Position numbers and translations under genes: made by a program
Notes under the pieces: generated by a model
Told to the model about the DNA's origin: nothing
Seen by the model: only the letters and a program-made list of their open reading frames with translations
The model's database searches: none
From: Tomocerus qinae
Taxonomy: Eukaryota; Arthropoda; Collembola; Entomobryomorpha; Tomoceridae
Assembly: GCA_020055645.1 (NCBI GenBank)
Contig: CM034548.1
Location: 14,322,001 to 14,386,000 of the forward strand
Reading direction: 5' to 3'
Length of the DNA: 64,000 nt
Shown: piece after piece, positions 1 through 10,945 of the stretch
Layout: each line of letters starts with the position of its first letter
Position numbering within the stretch: the stretch's first letter is position 1

Positions 1-780
1 TGAGAGTGTCCAAGAATCGGGGCCAGTTCTATTAAAACTATTGACTTGCTATTCGATCCATCTCGTAGGTTTGCACGATTGTATCAACCATAAACGTCGT
101 GCACTATGTACCCTGTCACTAAACTACTAACATTAATAGAGACGACCTAAACCGCTAAACAGTTAACAATAGACACCAATGCATGCAACGTAAATACACA
201 AGAACTAAAGATCAATATTACATATTGCAGATACAGATAACATTATATAGTGACTATATTATACTTTATAATAAAAGTTTTGTTAAGTGATCAGAATTTT
301 TAATATTAAATATACTCTAAATGGTACTACTAAATATTACATAATATATCGTCGTGGATATTATTGCTCTGTACGGAAAATCGTTAATATTTAAGTATTC
401 ATTTAATTGTAAGTGACATCGTATAACAGCGTAGTAACATATCTCCATTTTCAGACTTATATGTACATACACGACGATATATTATTTCCTTATGTTGCTT
501 TACAATGCCGTCAAGTTTTATTTGACATTTTATTTAGCAATTTTAATTGTCTTACGTTTTGCACTTGACTAGTCGGATGTTTTCTTCTTTGGATTTGGAA
601 ATTCGAGTTTGACCGCCGGGTGCTTGCTCGTCAACAAATTCTGATTTATTAAAATAAATGCTCGTTTCAAATACTTTTCATTAATAGTATATTTTGTAGA
701 CTAATTGCTTCTCTTTAACTACATGAATGATTTAATTGAGCCTTTTTAGAGAACTGGTCGTTTTCCTTGACACTCTCACA
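1..780. mobile_element. Probable non-autonomous TIR element, possibly cut by the window edge
   Basis: The first roughly 38 bases of the window (beginning tgagagtgtc) match, as an imperfect inverted repeat, the stretch at about 741-778 that ends gacactctca. The match continues inward through ccagttct and the following A/T run. The roughly 700 bases between have no plausible coding sequence, so this looks like a MITE-like or deleted DNA transposon. Because the left end is at base 1, the true terminus and any target-site duplication cannot be seen. The superfamily is not assigned. Confidence 0.45.
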
Positions 781-2671
781 TTATATTCATGAATTGAGGT
801 ACCTACTATTGTAGCTATTATAATCTCTGTGCTTCTGCCTTATTAAATGGGTAAACCCATTTTGGCCATAGTCAAATTTATCACCTAGACTCTATATTGT
901 AGACTAGACTTTTAGAGTAATGCATTGCCTAAATACCTATTCATACATATTATAATCATAATTATGACGATTTATATGGTGCAGCGCATGCAGCCGGCTT
1001 ACAGCTTATCTTTAGCCATGTTTCAAGTAGGTATTACCCGAATGAACAAGGAGACCTACATTTTACTGTCTAGTGTAATGAATGCAGTAATACGTAAGCA
1101 GAAGATAGAAAGGGTTAGATGCTGAATGGAAAGTCAGAAGGTATTCTGAATCACGCACGTGAGGCATGTGCGTAAGCAAATTATATAGGTTACGGTTACA
1201 ATATAGTCACTTATAGCTCTTCAACCTTCCTATGATAAGAAATGTGAATATTGACTGAATGGCCGTCGGTATGTATAATATTATCTGCTTTGCTTTACTG
1301 CCAGTTTGTAGCATTTGTCTGGATAGATGTACTACTTTTACTCGGCAGAGTTTGCTTCGATCCAAGATACTATACTCTATACCTTTAAAGACGCCAGAGA
1401 ATGGATATGCAAGTTAAAAAATTCCATTTAGGAATTAACCAATTTATACCTATAGAAACTCATAAACATGTATGCACACGTTTAAAACCTTTAACAGGCT
1501 TTTATGACCCTTTTAATGAGTTCTTTGAATATTATTTTCGAGGCAGTCACTACTAATTCCTTGCAACCTTTGAAGTATTAATACTTGCATGAAAATCCCC
1601 AGAAATTGGATTTTCCATGAATTTGTCCTCTAAAATGAACTTATGCATTTCCTGGGTTAACCTGGGCAAACCCAATACTAATTCAATCTCTGCAGCAGCA
1701 GCAATTACTTTTACAGTGTCAAAAGAATATTCGAAATATTTTATAGTTTATGCAACAGAATCTGTTATCTATTTATCTTTCTACTTAATTGTCACATAAT
1801 AATTTGCATGTGTTTGTATGGAATAGAATTTTAACAAATGCATATCCAGTCTTTGAAAAGTTTATGAAGTAACATGGCGAATCGAGTGTTCGGTGCAGAA
1901 AGATAGTTTTAAGACTTCAAGAGTCACGGATATTTTTACAGTGTGTAAGCGATCAGCAGTCTAGTCGAACTAAAAGACTACTTTTATTCTTAGTATGCAA
2001 AGTTTAATTTTACTACACATTTATATAATGGAACTCAATGAAATATCATGCATAATATATTATACTGCAGAGTCGCGCGGTGCTATATAGACATACTGAA
2101 TGTATATACCAATGAGGTAACAATGTATTGAATTCGGGTTTTTTAAAGATGATTTCCTCTGCAATACCCTATTGCAAATATGCAATAACTTTTGCAAAAT
2201 ATTAGCAAAACCAGGTGAAATAGTATCAAAAGAAAAAGAAGGCGTGGCGTCCTATCTAAAAAATTTTGGGCGTTTTTACTACCAAATAAATGCCAGAAAT
2301 TTATGACTACCTAATTAAATTAGAGCATTTCTACTTCGATTTTTTTTCTACCGAAAAGAATATGAAACTGAAAAGAGGAACTAGGTCGAATAAAATCACT
2401 AAAGAAATCAATACACGTAGCCTTGTGCACGAAGCTCAAGACTTCCATCATGGCAGTGTAGGGGCCGGTGTAGGAGAAAACGGTATGCTTTTTCCGGCCG
2501 GCGTTAACTTTTCGTGAAAAATCTCATTCAAATGCCGGTTTTTTGTTCTGATATGCTATTTAAAGTTAACCCTCATGTACAATTACTTAAGTAATGTAAC
2601 GTCTACCGCCAGGGATAAAAATATCTATGTAAAAATTAAAACTGAGGAGAAATTATGAGAAGACAACTTAC
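781..2671. other. Non-coding AT-rich stretch, no gene recognised
   Basis: Only short chance-length open frames occur here (for example 925-1125, 1617-1799 and 2290-2517), and none shows recognisable domains or splice-supported continuation. If the candidate minus-strand exon at 2672-2754 is real, this stretch would be its downstream intron. Confidence 0.5.
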
Positions 2672-2754
2672 CTGATGCAGAGCTGGACGCAGAAGAGAGA
2701 GAAGTGAGAGCTGTGAGTCAGCTTTACACTGTTCCCCGACCCCATCCCACCCAT
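2672..2754 (-). other. Candidate minus-strand first exon, weak
   Basis: On the minus strand an ATG at 2754 opens a frame of 27 codons. It runs without stop into a consensus donor (catcag followed by gtaagt) at 2671-2670, phase 2. The encoded peptide (starting MGGMGSGNSV) is not recognised, and no partner exon can be placed to the left. It could be the first coding exon or a 5' UTR exon of a gene leaving the window, or chance. Confidence 0.2.
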
Positions 2755-3751
2755 ATCCCCCCTTCCCGTCTCCTATCGGGAAATATTCAACATCAGTCTA
2801 CAATCTCTATGGTCAATAATTACCCCATTAAATAAATAAAACAATATAAATGTCACATTTACCAATCATACTGTAAAATTAGTTTAGCTTTTCTAAGGTG
2901 TAAGTTTTTTGGCGATTTTACATGCCTTAATATTTTAAATATACTGTATGTAGTTTCCTTGAATTCACTGGAACTGTACGTCAATTGCTTTGCTTGTGGT
3001 AGCTCACTAGCTGCTAGCCAGGTGCATTGTATGCTTTTCCTTAGAAACGACAAAGATTGCAACTTTCAAAAGAGTTTATCGCAAGCGAATGTCCGCTAAC
3101 AGGCGCTCTAGGGTTAATTTCCAATTTGGGAATTTCTAACACGTCCGAGCTAAAACTGGGGCAACGTACTACAGACAACACGTGGGAAAGAAACGGACAG
3201 ATTTGAACACGGGCAACTGCGAAGCGGAGCCGATGAAAGTTTGGGTTTGGAAGGACAACTGCAATAATTAAAATTGCAGTTGTATTGTAATCCAAATGAA
3301 GGGAAAATAAATAAATGTAGTTTTACTACTTTGCAGTGGTCGGCAATTAAGACTGTAAAAGATAAAGATTGCTGGGGTACTTTTTTGCAATCTTCTACAA
3401 ATTAAGACGCCTGTCTTGATAAAATCATCTGTGGAAAAATGAATTTGACAAATTGCTTTTCTCGGATTCTTGGGGCGTTTTCAAAAAACAACGGGAGCTT
3501 TCAGGTTGATATTTTTGAAATTGTTTCAATCAACAATAAGTTTCATATTTTAATTTTGACTTTTGCATGTTTGAAAAATTTAAAGTATTTTCTATTTCCA
3601 GTCCAGAACATCAATTATCGGTATTGCTAGTTTGACTACTGATATTTTTGGCTAATTTTCCAGTTAATAGCTGGTTGTTCAAGTTGACGTTATAGTTATA
3701 CATATATACTGCTTGACGTGCTTGAGAAATATTAGCATTTCCAATGTAGAA
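2755..3751. other. Non-coding stretch, no gene recognised
   Basis: Short open frames exist on both strands (2859-3062, 3041-3295, 3439-3630), but none has recognisable sequence or splice context. Nothing else was seen. Confidence 0.45.
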
Positions 3752-3959
3752 CCCCCGGCAGGCATCCCGAATTTTTGAAAATCAAGTTGCTCTGGAAATT
3801 GGTGGAGCAGGTTACCTTGTAATTGTACGTATGGATTTTCTCTTGCGCGTAATTAACGTTTGCGGATTGCGAAAGTAACAGATTCATACCCAACAGACTT
3901 TTGATTATCCAGCTTAGCCGCCTAGAGTCTATTGGAAAATTTGGGATGCCTGGCCCCGG
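3752..3959. mobile_element. MITE-like element with CCGG...GGCATCCC inverted repeats
   Basis: An inverted repeat of about 24 bases brackets this 208-bp stretch. The left arm is 3752-3775 (ccggcaggcatcccgaattt core) and the right arm is 3936-3959 (aaatttgggatgcctggcc core). The arms differ by a few substitutions and one small indel. The interior does not code. No clear target-site duplication is visible, so the family is unassigned. The element ends only 66 bases before the mRpS14 start codon, so it lies in that gene's promoter or 5' UTR. Confidence 0.55.
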
Positions 3960-4025
3960 AAAATAAATGGCAAAAACAGTCAATAATAAATGGTATTTAT
4001 AAAACCAGGACGAACCAAATATGCT

Positions 4026-4767
4026 ATGTTAGCACTGGCTTTGGTAGATTATCGATAACCATACAATCCTATACTGAAGCTAAGGAGTCTATTAATATAT
4101 AGTTAGTTGTTAGTTAATATATAGACGTAATCTAAAAGAACTACAATGTAAATATTGTTTTTTGATTATAGAATCTTCTGGGTAATCGTTTGTTGAAGGG
4201 AGTTGAAAATGAACAACAAGTTCGACTGAATAGTACTAAAGGTGGATTGCATGGATTCACTGATTGGCGTATGGTTAAGGATCATAAAAGGAGACAAACT
4301 GTCATTAAATACGGCGCCGAAAGACTTAAACTCAATACACTTCATAGAAATACTATTTTACCAAGAGAACTAAGGGTAATTCATATTAATTCTTTAATTA
4401 CATCGATTACATGATAATTTTATAGTCTAGTCTGCACGTGTACATTGTGCTTCTTTCGAGCTTCGAAAATAAAATATTATTATTGTAATGGAAGCCGTTA
4501 TTTTTAATAACTGCAATTTACATTTTTAAATCCGATTAAAATTGTAATGGAATTAAAATTATTAAAATTTGTTAATAATTCCAGGAGGCTGCCAAACAAG
4601 ACGTTATTAACCTGCCACGGGATTCAAGTTACATTAGATTGCGACAACGTTGTTGTGTTACATCAAGACCAAGAGGATGTGTTATTTTGTGGCGATTTAG
4701 TCGACATCATTTCAGACATCTAGCTGATTACAATAAACTTGCCGGTGTACAAAGGGCCATATGGTAA
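4026..4767 (+). CDS. mRpS14: Mitochondrial small ribosomal subunit protein uS14m (mRpS14)
   Basis: This is a structural protein of the mitochondrial 28S ribosomal subunit head, of the uS14 family. Exons join(4026..4043, 4172..4375, 4585..4767) keep phase 0 at both GT-AG introns and give 134 residues, close to the 128 of the human protein. Exons 2 and 3 are secure. They carry the family signatures FTDWRMVKDHKRR, RKN-like NTILPREL, LPRDSSYIRLR, the CVTSRPRGC block and the C-terminal FRHLADYNKLAGVQ, ending IW. Human MRPS14 shares this layout and lacks the zinc-finger pair, as expected for the mitochondrial branch. Exon 1 is short (MLALAL) and was chosen because its ATG leads in phase to a GT donor; with the start of exon 2 (NLLGNRLLKG) it resembles a mitochondrial presequence. 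Exon 1 is therefore the uncertain part. A poly(A) signal follows at 4830-4835. Confidence 0.93.
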
Positions 4768-4829
4768 TCCAGTTTTCCCACGTAGTCAAGAAAACTGTCT
4801 TGGTTCTAGTTAAATATTTTATACGCGCA

Positions 4830-4835
4830 AATAAA
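4830..4835 (+). terminator. Poly(A) signal AATAAA of mRpS14
   Basis: A canonical AATAAA lies 63 bases after the mRpS14 stop codon, the first one downstream. Confidence 0.6.
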
Positions 4836-4845
4836 TGAACCCATT

Positions 4846-5790
4846 AATGATGCAAAAATTGCATTCTTAACATATTGTATAAGGTAGATACGTAACACAC
4901 TTTGCGGTGGCTCTTAAAATGAAAATAAAATGTGAACATGTTAATTTCAAATTGTCTCAAATTGAGAAAAGATAAATAGCAATCTTACCATTGTTAAAAA
5001 ATTAAACTTCATTTATCATGTGGTGCTTGTATTAAAACATCACAAGATAATATTCATTAAATATTGACAATGAAAATTGCTGAAAATTGATTATTAGAGG
5101 AGTCAGGGTCAGCTAATAGATATCACTACCAGCTGAGAATTTGGTCATTAGAATAAAGCATCTTTATATAACGTTGAATATTTTGAAATAAATCAGTGCA
5201 TCAATAAATGATTACAATTTTAAGTTAACGATGACAATGATGCAAAAATTGCATTCCTAAATAGATTGCAGCAAATCCTAGGATGTTGGCTGATCCCGCC
5301 GTAGAATGTAGGCGAAGCACAATATTAAATATACCGAGTGCTTATAATCTACATTGGGTATGTTTGGTATTGTATTTCGCCTAATTTCTACTAAGGGATC
5401 TGCCAACACCATGGGGTTGCTGCGGTCTGTTATACACGAAGTACAATGCATTTGATTGCATTGCGGTGTCACTTACAATACAATGAAATTAAAATGTCAA
5501 ACATGTTAGTTTCAAATTGTCCCAAATTGAGAAGAAAGAGCAATCTTATATTGTTATAAATCAAGCTTCATTTATCATGTTGTGTTTGTATTAAAACATC
5601 ACAAGATGCTACTCATTAAATATTGACAATGAAAATTATAAAAAATTGATTATTAGATGAGTCAGGGTCCGTTAGTAGATACCAGTACCAGCCGATTGTT
5701 AGAATAATCAGTTGAATACAGCCTGTTTTTATAACATTGAATTTAAATCATTACAACAATAAATGATTAAAATTTCAAATCAATGAAAGT
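4846..5790. repeat. Diverged direct tandem duplication, two copies
   Basis: Two copies of an AT-rich non-coding segment follow mRpS14. Copy 1 starts at 4846 and copy 2 at 5236, both with the shared string gatgcaaaaattgcattc (offset 390). Later landmarks such as acatcacaagat (5037 and 5595) and the gagtcagggtc stretch are offset by about 558. Copy 2 therefore carries about 168 extra bases, which contain the fold-back sequence at 5281-5410. The copies are clearly homologous but differ by many substitutions and small indels, so the duplication is not recent. Confidence 0.7.
5281..5410. mobile_element. Small fold-back insertion inside duplication copy 2
   Basis: Inverted arms at about 5282-5306 (gatgttggctgatccc core, then gtagaa) and 5386-5410 (ttctac, then gggatctgccaacacc) enclose roughly 80 bases. 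The segment coincides with the extra sequence of the second duplication copy, so it probably inserted after the duplication. About 40 of the 168 extra bases lie outside the recognisable arms, so the exact boundaries are uncertain. Confidence 0.45.
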
Positions 5791-5859
5791 ATTATCATTG
5801 TTTTTGTATTGTACACCTTTGGTCGCCGCTATTGTCAATTATTACATATTGTCAATTAA

Positions 5860-6084
5860 CGAAAGTAGGATTATAATTCTTCTAGCGGATTTGGGGACTA
5901 CCTAAAGCAACTCTTAATACAACTCTTAGTACTTCGTATTATTTCCACGCTCACTAGATGCTGCACCACTGCACTGAAAACTGATTCTTTACATTCACAT
6001 CTACTTCAGGGCAGCATCTATCAGGCACAGATATTACTAATAGTGAGCCCTAAATTCACTAGAAGGCTTATAATCCTACTTTCA
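5860..6084. mobile_element. MITE with TTAA flanks
   Basis: This 225-bp non-coding segment has inverted arms of about 30-40 bases. The left arm starts cgaaagtaggattataa and continues to tcttctag; the right arm ends with its complement, ctttca. TTAA lies directly outside both ends (5856-5859 and 6085-6088), as expected for a TTAA target-site duplication of piggyBac- or Kolobok-like elements. The interior has no ORF. Confidence 0.65.
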
Positions 6085-6088
6085 TTAA

Positions 6089-8982
6089 TTTGGATAAGAC
6101 GATTCTAGCTGTACATATATCATAATATTGCTCTGCACCGATTGACATGCATCAAAAACCAATTAGAAAAATTTAAGTGGAGAATTGCATTGTTAAACTC
6201 GAGGGGAAATGGAAAAGTTGTGCTGTTTTAAACGTTTTCTAGTGCCCACTTCGCCGCCCCCAGTGCTTTCGTCAAATAACATACACTCCTGGCTTCTACT
6301 AATGAACTCAAAATATCTTCCTTGATGTAGATGTGTAGGCCTTTTTAAATAGGAGCCGCCTGGAATCCAGCTTCCACATCATTGGAACTGCTACATGATA
6401 ATATATCCGTAAAATAAATCGGTAAAAGTTGATTTTTCAGCTTGTAAGACGGTTTATTATACTAAATTATACTATTGCTTTATTGCTATTACTTATAATA
6501 TATTTACTAGGTTGTCGTAAGTGGACTTTCGGAAAGCAATTTTAAAATGCTTCATTGTGTTTAACGTTAGTCTAAAGACGACGTAGGTGTATATCAAATG
6601 AAATTTTTTAAGTGTCACTAAAGTTTGATTATTGCTGTCCACTCTCTTGATTTTAAGTTATTTAATATGAAAATGTATGATTTCATTTGCATCTTCTCAA
6701 TAGGTAATTAGCAAAATATTTTCAACGCGCAGCTTTTTCTAACCTGCAGCCTAAAAACATATTTCCTTTAATTTTACTAAATCAGAAAAGGTTTGGTTTG
6801 TCACAAACTATACACTTACAAATATATCGATATACATACAGAGAAAGAGGGAGGTTGGTTCTGTTTCGTGTAAGATTATTTATAATGGAGAAATGATATA
6901 CAACAATGATTAAACATACATGACTATACCGAGAATTAAAATGACTATGTTTCCTGTGACATGTGTCAAATGTTGATAATAAAAGTCAGAGAAATGCACT
7001 GTATAGGTATTGTAAAATTTAACGGCGTCCGTGCAGGAATTCTAAGCGACCCTACAAAATAACATCCGATTCTCATCGAGATAATCTACCTAAATCCTAT
7101 AGCATTCGTCGGTGTCCGTAGGAGTAAATAAGCAAGCAGGGATGAACAGATAGAGGATGTTCCGGTATAAGTTATTATTTAACATATGAAAAGACTCCTG
7201 CATGCAAGTTTATCCTGAAAGAGTTGTACGAACAGAAGTTCTTCAAACAAATGAAATGGAAATGCGGAAGTTGTGGGAAGAACACGGTCAGTGAATGGAG
7301 TGAGTGAAGGCACGAGCCATCCAGCAACCCAATATCAAAATGAGCTAGCACAACAAATAGCTGGCTTTTCCCTTATATCAAAAAGGACATGCCTTTGGTA
7401 AAATTTTATCTAAAATCCGATGTATCTGAGACTTGTGTAATCTATCGGTGTGATAATAGTCTCAGACTGACATGTTTCTCTTTGATGTTGTGTTCTGCTG
7501 GCCATTGAATCCCATAATGACATGTTGTCCTTTAAAACATAGCTCAGCTATCTGCATAAGGAATAAAGCAGGTTTCCATTTGTTATGATGTGGTAGGTAA
7601 GCCTTTCATGCCACCAAAGGAAACAGAATCCAATACAGTATATCCGGGCTGTTACTTTCATGTGTGAAATGAAAGACTGGACAAAGAGAGTAAGGGACAA
7701 CATCAACAGTGTTCATCTACATAGCAGATGATAGGCAGCTAGTTGAACCAAGCCAAGACCGATTACCCTAAAACAGGCTGACAGAATTAGTCGGTGTATT
7801 GTGCGGGTGTACCTGTCAACACCATCAAACTCAATACCCTATACTAGATTCAAACCACACAAGATAGCGTACAGCATGAACAGACAAAGGTTTGTTTTAA
7901 AATGTCTAAACTCTTTTCACGACAATAATTTTTCTACGTTATATTGACTCTAAAGACCTCAAAGGCTAATATCAGCATAATCACCTGTGTATACTTAAAG
8001 ATTACATTCACTTGGCACTAGGAATTATTAAAAGACAGTTATTCGTATATTTAGATCAAAGTATCACATTTGTGAGCTAACGTTTATGTTTGTACATATG
8101 AAATTATTCTGGTATTTTGGATACTTATTGATTGTTTTGCTGTGCTCCTATACCTACTGAACAGTTTAAACAGCCAACTTAAAATTATATATGTAAGGTG
8201 ATGCAAACCTATTTAATAGGTATATAACTCATGCAAACTGCAAACGCCATAATACACCGTACATGCAGCATGCAGTAGTGCAAGTGCTGTTCGCCAAATG
8301 CAGATGAGATATAACTAGCTGAAACCTAGCACGGACTGAACTGTCTGTCTGTGTGCTAGAAAAATGTTGAAATATGTAATAGCTGTTTTGAAACATAAAG
8401 GCTTTTACATAGAATAGAAAGCTTTTACATAGCATTTACATAAAGGCATTTACATAGAAGATTATATAACCGCAACCCTTTCGCAAATGTGCTAGACAAA
8501 TGTAATGATGCTTATTGGTCCGAAATTGATCGACAGACAGGTTTTTCAATAGCATAAAGTTTTATATTTTTCCTGTGTGCCTGCGTACTAACATAAATTT
8601 CGTCTAATACTTAATCCAATAATAATCCAAAAATCCATCCACGCAAGAATTGTAGCCGAGGTTGTGAGGATTACCCCGATGCAACTCTTTAACGTTCGAC
8701 TCAGTGGGAAATCTGAATGGGGGAGGTGGTAAGGTGGTAACAGAATTTGCAAAATTTATGAAATTAAAATACATATAAAAATCCCACTCTGTCTTAAATG
8801 ACTAACCCTGTATAATGCGTCGACCTTTGGAAATTCAACAATGTTTAATTCAGTCCAAATCGGTCCAATTCAGTGTAATTCGGTCCACAAGGACTCTCAT
8901 ATCAAAGTCAAGGGTAGAGTGAGGTAGATTCAACATGCTTTACTAGGATCACGGATAACTTGTACAAAATATTTTGTATATG
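6089..8982. other. Non-coding stretch, no gene recognised
   Basis: No ORF with recognisable content was found. A short degenerate tandem of the string tttacatag with spacers lies at about 8400-8458. Otherwise the sequence is AT-rich and featureless to my reading. Confidence 0.45.
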
Positions 8983-9281
8983 ACGGTAGTGACTGCTTGT
9001 ATCTACAAAAGGATATCCCGTATATCGATAGTGACATCCTGCACAAGCAAATGGATATTTTGTATATGCTCTTAGCATGGATTATTATGACCATCATCAC
9101 GATTATTAATACATTACTATCCAGTGCTATATGGAGAGTCATTTGTTCGCATTTGTATTAACCTTTTACTTCATGTCAATAATCCATGCTAAAAGAGCAT
9201 ATACAAAATATCCACTTGCGTACACAAGTTGTCACTGTCCATACACGGGATATCCTTTTGCATATACAAGTTGTCACTATC
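8983..9281. repeat. Large inverted repeat (fold-back), arms about 105 bp
   Basis: The left arm, about 8983-9088, contains aaaaggatatcccgtatat, then tggatattttgtatatgctc and agcatggattatt. The right arm, about 9175-9281, carries the same series reversed and complemented. The loop is about 85 bases. Within each arm a sub-unit (agtgac...cttgt...ggatat) is repeated at roughly 50-base spacing. There is no coding sequence. It is probably a fold-back DNA transposon or a remnant of one, and it directly precedes the minisatellite region. Confidence 0.6.
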
Positions 9282-9349
9282 CTCATTTATGAAATAATTT
9301 ATACAATTTATGCGGATACCGTTTAACTATAGACCTACAGTAGTATGGA

Positions 9350-10945
9350 GTCATAGATGTAAGTTGTAGGTAAACAACCCATACACTCCAAAAGAAGGGA
9401 CATCCGACCCCATCCCATCACCATCACCAAACATCCAAGAAAATACCACCATCACATCCAGCCCATCACCAATATCCAAATAATCTAAACCATCCCATCC
9501 AGCCCATTACCACATAGATGTAAGCTGTAGGTAAACATCCCGTCCACTCCAAAAGATGGGACATCCAATCCCATCCCATCACCAAACATCCAAGAAAATA
9601 CCACCATCCCATCCAGCCAATCACCAACATCCAATTAATCTAAACCATCCCATCAAGCCCATCACCACATCGATGTAAGCTGTGGGTAAACATCCCATCC
9701 ACTCCAAAAGATGGGACATCCGACCCCATCCCATCACCAAACATCCAAGAAAATACCACCATCCCATCCAGCCCATCACCAACATCCAAATAATCTAAAC
9801 CATCCCATCCAGCCCATCACCAACATCCAAATAATCTAAACCATCCCATCCAGCCCATCACCAACATCCAAATAATCTAAACCATCCCACCCAGCCCATC
9901 ACCAACATCCAAATAATCTAAACCATCCCATCCAGCCCATCACCAACATCCAAATAATCTAAACCATCCCATCCAGCCCATCACCACATAGATGTAAGCT
10001 GTAGGTAAACATCCCATCCCGTCCACTCCAAAAGATGGGACATCCAACCCCATCCCATCACCAAACATCTAAGAAAATATCAAAATCCCATCCAGCCCAT
10101 CACCAACATCCAAATAATCTAAACCATCCCATCCAGCCAATCATCAAAATCCAAATCATCTAAACCATCCCATCCAGCCCATCACCAACAACCAAATAAT
10201 CTAAACCATCCCATCCAGCCCATCACCAACATCCAAGTAATCTAAACCATCCCATCCAGCCCATCACCAACATCCAAATAATCTAAACCATCCCATCCAG
10301 CCCATCACCAACATCCAAATAATCTAAACCATCCCATCCAGCCCATCAACAACATCCAAATAAACTAAACCATCCCATTCAGCCCATCAACATCATCCAA
10401 AAAATTTAAACACCCCATCCGACCCATCATAACATCCAGATGGGGAAGGTATTGGTTCTCATCCAGCCCACCACACATACTCGATATCAAAGCTTAGAAG
10501 CTTAAAGTGCACTTTAGTAATAAGTATCTACGTACAAGTTGCTTAATTCAAGCATTTATTTGTATTTGTGTGAACGCGAATTAGAAAAATAGCCTGCCAT
10601 TTCTTGCGGTCGGTTATTTCGAACCCAAAAAATTAAACCATCCCATCCAGCCCATCACGACCATCTAGGCTACTGTACCCATCCCATCCAGCCCATCACG
10701 ACCATCCTGGCTACTGTACCCATCCCATCCAGCCCATCACGACCATCTAGGCTACTGTACCCATCCCATCCAGCCCACCACGACCATCCAGGCTACTGTA
10801 CCCATCCCATCTAGCCCATCACGACCATCCAGGCTACTGTACCCAAGAAATTGTCTCCATACCTTCCAACCCATCCAAACATCCGGATGGGATGGTGGAT
10901 GGGATGGGGATGTTGGGTAAAAGGTATGGGATGCTTACATCTATG
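9350..10945. repeat. C-rich minisatellite region, 41-bp unit with higher-order structure
   Basis: The basic unit is 41 bp, with core catcccatccagcccatcac and tail caacatccaaataatctaa. It forms long runs, best at 9760-9985 and 10080-10390. A longer module, agatgtaagctgtaggtaaa followed by catccactccaaaagatggg, recurs at about 9354, 9516, 9672 and 9990. It separates runs of differing unit number, so this is a higher-order repeat. After a unique spacer, five units with the same core and the same 41-bp period but a different tail (gaccatctaggctactgtac) lie at 10639-10843. One strand is strongly C-rich, and the complement has repeated GGG and GG tracts. The whole block is bracketed by inverted 12-mers catagatgtaag (9352-9363) and cttacatctatg (10934-10945), so it may be the body of a non-autonomous transposon. 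Confidence 0.85.

Noticed and set aside
9350..10945. CRISPR array as explanation for the 41-bp repeats
   Set aside because: Units are contiguous with no unique spacers, period is constant, and the setting is a eukaryotic genome; it is a minisatellite.
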